From the NCBI GenBank assembly GCA_964017125.1, contig OZ024902.1, positions 33,107,582 through 33,171,581 on the forward strand: a stretch of 64,000 bases of DNA, in the 5' to 3' direction. Of this stretch, positions 56,326-64,000 are shown one piece after another. The position numbers were made by a program, and so were the translations under genes. Numbering within the stretch: position 1 is the first letter of the stretch; the number at the start of each line of letters is the position of its first letter. This DNA is from Flabesymbios commensalis. Its lineage: Eukaryota; Annelida; Polychaeta; Terebellida; Flabelligeridae. Below the pieces are notes generated by a model that was not told the origin of the DNA, made no database searches, and saw only the letters and a program-made list of their open reading frames with translations.

Positions 56326-58193
56326 TAGTCCATGGGCTGAAAGTCGAAACCCTCCCCTCCCCCTGGGTATTTTTGTAGACCATATTTTATTTAACCTTAC
56401 TATGTACTAAGCTACTTTCAGGTGGTCTGCAGATTTTCTATGCATGGACAAGGTCACCAGAGGTCATCGAAGTATGGTACCCTTCACCCTTAGGGTTGTA
56501 TAAGAATGTGTCATATAACTATGTCAAAACTTGAGCCAAGTACACATGGTGACATGGATTGGAGGGGGGTTTCATAGGGGAGTCATCCCAAGGTCTTGGT
56601 AAGGTCATAACAAGGTCTCAAGGTCATAACAAGGTCAAATCAGCTCAAACGGTTGAAAATAGATTATTGAACCAGCACTTCCAATAACTCGCTCGAAACC
56701 CAACCCATGTATACATGATGACATCGGTTGGTGTTTGGTACCATAGGGAAGTTACTCCAAGGTCATGGTTAGGTCATTTCTAGGTCACAGTGAGGTCAAA
56801 TCAGCTCCAAAAAATGGATAGAATTAACTTATTTTTGTTATTTTTGCTAACATTTTGTTCTTTTGAAATGTATATGAGGGATTGAAACATACCTAGATCC
56901 CAACACAGACCTACACAAAATCACCCCCGAGAGGTTACAGGGATAACAAGGGTTGGGAGGATTTTTTTCACACCCCCTTCAAATCACCCTTATCTGCTTA
57001 TGTCAACACTGTCTGATATGGCAGAAATAGATCAACTAGCACACTGATGTTATATTTTGACATTGCCATGATCTTCGGATATCCCAAGGTCATCTAAAGG
57101 TCAGACTTTGCAAAAACATTGGGCTAACTTGGGCTAACTTCTCTATGAAGCCCAACCCAAACCCATGTCACCATGCGTTCTTGTCGATGGGGTATAACCC
57201 CTCCAGCCCTTTTATTATTATCCTGTAATCATGGTAATCTCCTGAGGTCTTTTGGTATAAATCCGTGTTATAGTCTAGGTATGTTTCAAGCCATCATAGA
57301 CATCTAAAGTGAACATAATTGTAGAAAAATCAGCAAAAACAAGATAATTTCAGCTGTTTTGAGCAGATTTCACCTTGATGTGACCTTGATATGACCTTGC
57401 AATGACTTCGGGATAAAAACCCTGCGAAATACAACTCTATTTCAACATGTTTACTTAGGTTAGGCCTTAACAGATGTAATCAATGTTTATTGGCCATTGG
57501 TCAAAATATAACATCAGTGTGTTATTTGTACCATTTCTTCCATATCAGACAGTATTGCCACAAGGATGAAGCAAGGGGAGGGGGTGAAAAACCCTCCAAC
57601 CCTTATGTTATCCCGTAACCTCTCAGGGGTGTTTTCATGTAGGTCTGTGTTGGGATCTAGCCATAGTAGACATTACAAGTGAACATAATGTTAGCAAAAA
57701 CAACAAAAATCAGCTATTTTCAAGTGTGTTGAGCTGAGTTCACCTGGCTGTGACCTTGAAAAGCTCTCACGATGACCTGGGGTAACTCCCCTATGGAACC
57801 AAACACCAACCGATGTCATCATGTGTACTTGGGTTGGGATTCGACCGATTTATTGGAAGTGGTGGTCCAATAATGTAGTTTCTACCATTTTGAGATGCTT
57901 TGACCTTGCTATGACCTTGAGATGACCTTACCATGAGCTTGGGATAACTTCCCTATTAAATCCAACACCTACCCATGTCACCATGTGTAATTGGCTTGGG
58001 TTTCGACCTATTTATTTTTATACCACCCTAATGGTCAAGGGTACCTAAATCGATGACCTCTGGTGACCTTGACCATGCATAGGAAATCTGCAGACCACCT
58101 GAAAGTAACGTGGTACATAATAAGGTTAAAAACAAATTGGCCTACAAAAGTATCTAGGGGGGGGAGGGGGTGTACAGGTTGGCCCAAGGTCTA
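56326..58193. mobile_element. DR5 foldback element, copy 2 (1.87 kb)
   Basis: Same family as 50097-52165 but in the opposite orientation: its left end (tagtccatgggctgaaagtc) is the complement of the right end of copy 1, and its right end (ggcccaaggtcta) is the complement of the left end of copy 1. It carries the same AGGTCA/TGACCT arrays, for example around 56590-56640 and 57898-57940. No clean target duplication is visible. Confidence 0.8.
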
Positions 58194-58202
58194 AAATATT
58201 TG

Positions 58203-58296
58203 TACTATTTCAGGGTAGGTATCATCGACTAACGTCAGACGTCTAAAGACGTCAGATTCTGATGTCTAAAGTCGATCCCCGCGCTGAAAGGGTTAA
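58203..58296 (+). repeat. TTAA-B MITE right part
   Basis: cgtcagacgtctaaagacgt and agtcgatccccgcgctgaaa, then gggttaa: the right hairpin arm and end of the MITE whose left part is at 56186. Confidence 0.7.
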
Positions 58297-58461
58297 GTAG
58301 CAAAATATTTTTGCTCTAACCCCTGGACAATTTACGAGTACAACTAGATGGCGCAGAAAACAAATTTCACGCAAGACATCAAGGAGATATGTTAACACGT
58401 GGCCGTCAACAACAATGTATGCACACAAGTACATATTTCAGATTATAATGTACTCCTTTAA

Positions 58462-58530
58462 CAATTACCCAATGTTGGTCTAATTTTGGGCCAGTGGTCA
58501 ACATTAAAACAGCATTGGCTTACCATCACA
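58462..58530. repeat. PAL-1 remnant
   Basis: caatgttggtctaattttgg and ccagtggtcaacattaaaac; the central tip is deleted. Confidence 0.45.
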
Positions 58531-58835
58531 AATAATACTCCGTAATTATAATCGAATGTGATACTTTTGCAAAGAAAACGTTCATTATTTCATCAATAAG
58601 ACTAAAGTCGCAGGTATATTTTCAAGCACAAACAAAGGTGCTGAGTTTACTGGATAATCAGGACATTTCAAGTAACTGTTTTCTTCTTTTAGGCCGGTTC
58701 GTATATATCATTAAATATATTTATGGTTTCAAGCCATATTCACACAACATTAAATGCCACTGGAGTTGATACATTTTTTTGTGGAATCTGGGGGTTGTTT
58801 ATTCTTCAAAAACAGTCATATTTGTTGTCATTTCA

Positions 58836-58882
58836 GCTGGAAATTGCCTAACTAGCAACTACAACTTCAAGTGAATAAAAAG
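58836..58882. repeat. Worn gaagctggaaattgc hairpin
   Basis: gtcatttcagctggaaattg ... caacttcaagtgaataaaa, partial pairing only. Confidence 0.4.
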
Positions 58883-59191
58883 TAAAAATGAACGATTTCA
58901 AAGCACAAGTGTCAAGTAAGCGGAGTTGCACAATTATTTATGGCCTTAGTGGACAGTCACATGGAAAACTGGAATCTATGGTCCTGTATATGTAATAGAA
59001 AGAAAAGCTCAACTTAACAATACATCAGCACTCCTGCAAACTGAAGAAAGGGGTTATCGATTCTTCCAACTTGTTAACAACCACAGTAGTGTCTCATCGA
59101 TAGCACTGTCATGATTAAGTTTTACTGTACATAATAATGTGCCAAAAGTTTTAATGGCCAACGTTTTTTTCTTTGGAATATATTACATGGC

Positions 59192-60786
59192 TCATATCCT
59201 TCCCGCTGACTTAAGAATACGTCTGCCTAGCTTGGAGAAAGGTCCCTTATTTTTCTTGATGATTTGGGAGGAGCTGAGCTCATAAGGTGTTGCTTCTGTG
59301 AAGTGGAAGGAGAAGACGTCATCCATCCAGTTGGTGAGGTTTTTCATCCATCTGTCTCTGTGCATGGATTTGGAGGGCCATTGTGGCAGACATAGACTCC
59401 TATAACACATGACTTGGAGATAAGGGGATAAATAGAGCAGCTCAGGATTACGCTCGTATATCTTATATAACACACGAGCACTGTTCCAGTTCCACTCTTT
59501 CACGAGGAACTGTCTCTGGGCCCGCTGAACCAGCCACCAGAAGGCAGAGTTAGGTTTGCCGAGGAACACCCCCCAGTTAATCACAGATGGAAAGGGAGGA
59601 TTGAGTACCCTGGCTGGGGAAGCCACAGCGTCATACCGCCATAGCACAGGGTGTAGCGGCTTGCTGAACACCAGGTCTGGATCAACATGGATGCCTCCAT
59701 ACTGAACCATCACGTCAGCCGCCGCCACATCAGCCTCGTGGGCTAAATACTTCAGCTTGAAGTCAAATATATAACCGGGTCTGTGACGGTATATCCAGTG
59801 AAGACGCTGCTCATTCTGCAGTTTTTGCCAGTTTGGTCCTGACGGTGGTAGATCACCATGGATGTAAACTCCCTCCACCTTGAGAACGTACAGGCAGCTG
59901 AGGACAGAGAGGTAGAAGAAAAAATCCATGTTACCACCTCCAAACCATATGTAATGAGCTATACGGGGCACCACCTCGTGATCATTGGGCTGAGCATATG
60001 GCAGCTCATCTGTACCGTACAGGTATCTACTGGCCAGTTTACTAAAGCTGTCATTTGTACACCACAAATCTTTGGGGAAGTAAGTGCCAATAGCACTGTG
60101 ATCTATACACAAGTGGGTGGGGTCGTCCAGGTACCAATGTGGTTTGCCGCATCTCAGCGGACTCACCACGAAGTTATGGATATTGGCCGTTTCTCTTTCT
60201 AAAGCGTCTAATCCTTCTGGTGTAGACATCATGCTAACAAATCCAATAGTTTCCTCCTCAGTGACAGAAATAGTAGCATCTGCCTCTAATATCTCGGCTG
60301 GTAGGGAGCGCGAAAATATTATATTTTCGCTCACAAAAAATCCACCGTGAATCTCCAAACGTTCTTTGATAAATCCTATTTTGGGTGTCGCGGGTGCTTC
60401 ACACGCCTGGGAAAACTTCTTAATTTTATGCACAATAAAATACGGGTACTGTTGTCTTAGCTCGTTGAGCCACGTATTATAGAAGCGTATATCCATCTCT
60501 ATGTATTTGTCACAGTAGAAGTGAACCACATTGGGCCTCAGGTGTATCAATGCACTACGTACACCCAGAAAATGGCGGAATGTGAAGCGTCTCTTCTGTG
60601 ACCCAGCGCACCACACATAGGTCACTGAACTTTTCAGCTCAGTCGCCAGAGGTCGCCTGGGTCCTGGAGCCAGCTGTCTCAGGTGATAATCTCCTGTAGT
60701 CAGACGTGCTCGCCATTCTATCTGACTATTTTGCATGGACTGGTACCAAACAATGCTATTTGCTTCTTTGATATCCACAGTCTGGT
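59192..60786 (-). CDS. GT32-like tandem-domain glycosyltransferase, gene 3 (3' exon)
   Basis: About 530 residues. The N-terminal domain begins VTYVWCAGSQKRRFTFRHFLGV and has GGFFVSENI at the degenerate site (S-E-N). The C-terminal domain begins PRIAHYIWFGGGNMDFFF and has the DXD motif GGIHVDPDLVF, then NWGVFLGKP and WNWNSARVLYKIYERNP. It is the most diverged of the three, with an extra segment (HWYLDDPTHL) between the domains. The frame extends to an ATG at 60859, but a strong acceptor (tttgcttgtctttccag) ends at 60787 at the same place and phase as in genes 1 and 2. The 24 codons before it are therefore probably intron, and the start is in an unseen upstream exon. Same presumed role: Golgi transfer of a sugar from a nucleotide donor, acceptor unknown. 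Confidence 0.82.
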
Positions 60787-60859
60787 CTGGAAAGACAAGC
60801 AAATATATAGGATTGGCATCATACGATTGAGGTGTGTCTATTGGTGAGATAACAAACAA

Positions 60860-61645
60860 TTTTCGTAAAAGTATGCAAGCTCAATTTTGATTCTATTTAC
60901 CAATTATTATTTGTGATAAGCTACACCTTGCGCTTTCAGTAATCCAATAATAGCAACTTATCAAGCAATTTCCGCAAGTGATCCATCACCCCGACCTGAG
61001 CTACCGTAATAACACGGGCTACGTCCTGATGCCGCCATATTGAACAACCCTGTCCTGATGCCGTCATATTAAACAACCCGGGTTATGCCTTGACGGCAGA
61101 TCTAAATGTATAACACAGCATCCCGTAGAAAATCAGAGCTTTTAACAACAGTTTTTCGTGATTTAGTGACGGTAAGTAATTTGTATTGACAATTTTAACA
61201 GCAGGTATACAAAATAGAACATAAAATCCAGTGTAGTTTGTGTACCTAGCCATTTGTGGAGGGGGGGGGGGGGCAGGTGGGGGGATTTTTGCGATTGATA
61301 GTGTTTTCTTACAAGGAGCCTGGGCTAAAGCATTTCAAAAATTAATTAATTTGACATGAAAAATGTTTGAAAGTACCACTGTAACCAGGCTCGGGACGTG
61401 ATGGATCCAATACAGATTTTACAAGCTAGGACACAATCTGTAATCAGTATTCAACAAATCTTAAGCTAATTATATAACAAACAGCTTTGATCCGTGCACT
61501 CCATTATACTGTTGTTGGCATATTTCGTAAACAAGACTTGAGAGAAGAGAATTTTGACAATCACTGTCCACACCTAGCGGGAGTCTGTGGTCCATGACTA
61601 AATCCTATTGATCAGGTAGACATACGTCACATGGCTGTACACATG
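60860..61645. other. No further exon seen upstream of gene 3
   Basis: Includes two copies of a roughly 34-base repeat (tcctgatgccg(c/t)catatt(g/a)aacaaccc, 61021-61082) and a poly-G tract at 61258-61271. I found no exon with a hydrophobic anchor. Confidence 0.4.
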
Positions 61646-61654
61646 GTACAATTT

Positions 61655-61853
61655 GAACTATTGTTGGATTAATGCTGGTCCACATTCCATGACACAGGTG
61701 CAAAATTAAAACAGCAATGATTCAATGTGCTGCTTCCTGGAAGGCTTTTTTGCACAATACTAACACAACATGTTGAAGCATTGTTTCGTTAATGTTGGGC
61801 CGACGTGACAAACGGTGGACTAACATTAATCTATCGTGTCTTGTTTGCTGGGT
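61655..61853. repeat. Two PAL-1 copies in series
   Basis: The first (61655-61737) and second (61757-61853, ending gtgtcttgtttgctggg) both have worn centres without the GNA tip (ttccatgacac; cgtgacaaacgg). Confidence 0.6.
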
Positions 61854-61859
61854 GGGGGG

Positions 61860-62160
61860 GGGGGGTGATGTGGGCGAAAATGAAGAACAATATTTTAATA
61901 TGTAGTGACAGATGATTGGCATAAACGTTCAAGTTACTGACGAGCCCGATTTCACTTGGCGCTGAATAGCTGGTTTCATACAGTTTGGAGTTTGGGAAAA
62001 ACAACAAAATTATTTGAGATTGGTGCGGTCATGAGATGTGTCACCAATATTACACAGAATCATTCAAACTAATTTTCATAGCACTTTATAAACTCACCTT
62101 TTATGACGACTGTGAAGACATTCCAACCACGGAAAGTGCATTTTATAGCTAATAATCCTA
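61860..62160. other. No gene seen
   Basis: Intergenic sequence between PAL-1 and the satellite element. Confidence 0.4.
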
Positions 62161-62163
62161 TGG

Positions 62164-63627
62164 GTCAATAAAGTTAGTTACTTATTCCTTATTCCTTATT
62201 CAATAAGGAATAAGTATCATAAACGTATTCTTTATTGGAAAGAATAAGGAATAACTAACTGGTAACGTATTGCTTATTCGAATTTGGATAAGTAACACTA
62301 AAACAAAACAAAAATAAAAGAAGCAAATGTATGCTCACGCTCCACAAAATATGCTGATATACTACTAGTTCTCTGTGTAAAAAAGAGTTAAATCAATAAC
62401 CTGGCAATATTGACATGCACAAAGAGCTTTAAAGGTATATTCACGTGTTTAGACTTGAATAAGGAATAAGTAACTGGCTACTTATTCCTTATTCGCGTTT
62501 GAATAAGTAACTGGTACTAATACGGTGAAAACCACTTTAAAATACGAAAACACATCTTGAATACCTTAAAATTCGACAAAATACATTCATATACTTGTAA
62601 TTTTATGAGATAAAAGAGTAAAACACCAATCGGATCGCATAAAGAGTAGTACAAGTCTTGTTACTTATTCGGTTTTGAATAAGGAATAAGTAACTGTTAC
62701 TTATTCCTTATTCGCGTCTGAATAAGTAACTGGTACTATATGCGGTAAAAACACTTAAAAATACCAAAATACAGCTAGAAAACATTAAAACTCGACAAAA
62801 GACGTTCATATACTTGTAATTTGGCGAGATAAATGAGTAAAACACCAATCTGATCGCACAAAAAGTTGTACAAGTCTTGCTACTTATTCGGCTATGAATA
62901 AGGAATAAGTAACTGGTTACTTATTCCCTATTCGCGTTTGAATAAGTAACTGGTACTTATTCGGCGAAAACAACTTTAAAATACGAAAACACATCTAGAA
63001 TACCCTAAAATTCGACAAAATACATTCATATATTGTAATTTTATGAGATAAAAGAGTAAAACACCGATCGGATCGCATAAAGAGTAGTACAAGTCTTGTT
63101 ACTTATTCGGTTTAGAATAAGGAATAAGTAACTGGTTACTTATTCCTTATTCGCGTTTGAATAAGTAATTGGTACTAATACGGTGAAAACCATTTTAAAA
63201 TGCGAAAACACATCCAGAATACCCTAAAAGTCGGCAAAATACGTTCATATACTTGTAATGTTATGAGAAAAAAAAGAGTAAAACACCAATCGGATCGCAG
63301 AAAGAGTAGTACAAGTTTTGTTACTTATTCGGTTTTGAATAAGGAATAAGTAACTGTTACTTATTCCTTATTCGCGTCTGAATAAGTAACTGGTACTATA
63401 TGCGGTAAAAACACTTAAAAATACCAAAATACAGCTAGAAAACATTAAAACACGACAAAAGACGTTCATATACTTGTAATTTGGCGAGATAAATGAGTAA
63501 AACACCAATCTGATCGCGCAAAAATTGTACAAGTCTTGTTACTTATTCGGTTTTGAATAAGGAATAAGTAACTGTTACTTATTCCTTATTAAATAAGGAA
63601 TAAGGAATAAGTAACTATCTTTATTGA
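62164..63627. mobile_element. TIR-bounded satellite element with higher-order repeat
   Basis: The left end gtcaataaagttagttactt and right end aagtaactatctttattgac are inverted copies, about 50 bases long with the adjoining ttattccttattcc. Between them are about five head-to-tail units of about 220 bases. Each contains gtaaaacaccaatcggatcg and a palindrome of ttacttattc/gaataagtaa words. Two unit types alternate (ggtactaatacggtgaaaac; ggtactatatgcggtaaaaa) in a three-unit pattern of about 660 bases. No ORF. Confidence 0.85.
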
Positions 63628-63639
63628 CGTTAATCGTAT

Positions 63640-63865
63640 CGGCTGGCATGGAATTACGTTTCAATTGGTTCAATATGCACTTATATTTTATCATGCACCA
63701 TGCTCTAGATATAACGCCATTTCCAGCTTCAAATAACGAAAATTAATTATATTTATGAAAAATAAACATCTCCAATATTGAATTATCAGATTAACGAAGC
63801 ATCTACAAAATATTTATCAAATTTAGTGACACAAAATAACAATGTAAACATGCTTCAAACTGTAT
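63640..63865 (-). repeat. TTAA-C MITE remnant
   Basis: atttccagcttcaaataacg (half hairpin), tgaattatcagattaacgaa and caaatttagtgacacaaaat match the TTAA-C body in reverse; the end toward 63640 is worn. Confidence 0.5.
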
Positions 63866-63867
63866 AT

Positions 63868-63890
63868 TTATATATATATATATATATATG
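63868..63890. repeat. TA microsatellite
   Basis: About eleven TA dinucleotides. Confidence 0.9.
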
Positions 63891-64000
63891 ATCGTATATA
63901 GGTGTTTAGGTTTTAAGCAAAGTTTCAAAATAAAAGAAAACTGCACTGAAATTGATAAAAAAATTGTGGTAGGTTCCTAGTTAATGTAATAGTTGTTTAT

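Overview
The window is about 64 kb of AT-rich nuclear DNA from a marine invertebrate, most likely a mollusc or another lophotrochozoan. This is inferred from spliced genes, a secreted CBM14 peptide, tRNA-derived SINEs, a Penelope-like retroelement and a very dense load of palindromic non-autonomous repeats. No sequence here fixes the species.

Genes are few. Three paralogous glycosyltransferase-like genes lie on the minus strand (about 10.6-12.2 kb, 24.7-26.3 kb and 59.2-60.8 kb). Each is one long 3' coding exon that begins at a phase-1 splice acceptor in the same place, so the true N-termini lie in upstream exons that I could not find. Each protein holds two tandem copies of a GT32-like (DXD) domain. 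The C-terminal copy keeps a D-P-D metal/sugar site in all three. The N-terminal copy is decayed at that site (N-E-N, N-E-D, S-E-N). On the plus strand at 20.7-22.7 kb is a complete small gene: TATA box, signal-peptide exon, one chitin-binding type 2 (CBM14) domain with eight cysteines, a tiny last exon and a poly(A) signal.

The rest is mostly repeats. (1) PAL-1 is a family of roughly 80-110 bp hairpin elements (CCCAGCAAACAC...GTTTGCTGGG), with more than 20 copies. The hairpin tips read C-GNA-G with the middle base varying. (2) Several families of about 250 bp MITEs share TTAACCCTT ends and carry an off-centre hairpin whose tip is usually C-GNNA-G. (3) There are giant foldback elements: a 7.1 kb one at 26.4-33.5 kb with TAAT target duplications, holding minisatellites, a SINE in each arm, a LINE and a nested 712 bp element; a 2.3 kb one at 37.9-40.2 kb; and two copies of a 1.9-2.1 kb one at 50.1-52.2 and 56.3-58.2 kb that carry arrays of AGGTCA half-sites spaced as DR5. 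(4) A two-headed tRNA-derived SINE, a decayed Penelope-like element (about 41.6-45.8 kb), a TIR-bounded satellite with higher-order structure (62.2-63.6 kb), a recent 1.87 kb tandem duplication (14.8-18.6 kb) and a 30 bp minisatellite make up most of the remainder.

Layout: 0-10.6 kb MITEs and PAL-1; 10.6-12.2 GT gene 1; 12.2-20.6 minisatellite, hairpins and the tandem duplication; 20.7-22.7 CBM14 gene; 24.7-26.3 GT gene 2; 26.4-33.5 giant foldback; 34-41.6 repeats, second foldback and split minisatellite; 41.6-45.8 Penelope fossil; 46.8-58.3 PAL-1 cluster, DR5 foldbacks and SINE; 59.2-60.8 GT gene 3; 62.2-63.6 satellite element. The three GT genes look like a lineage-specific tandem expansion that repeats have since pushed apart.
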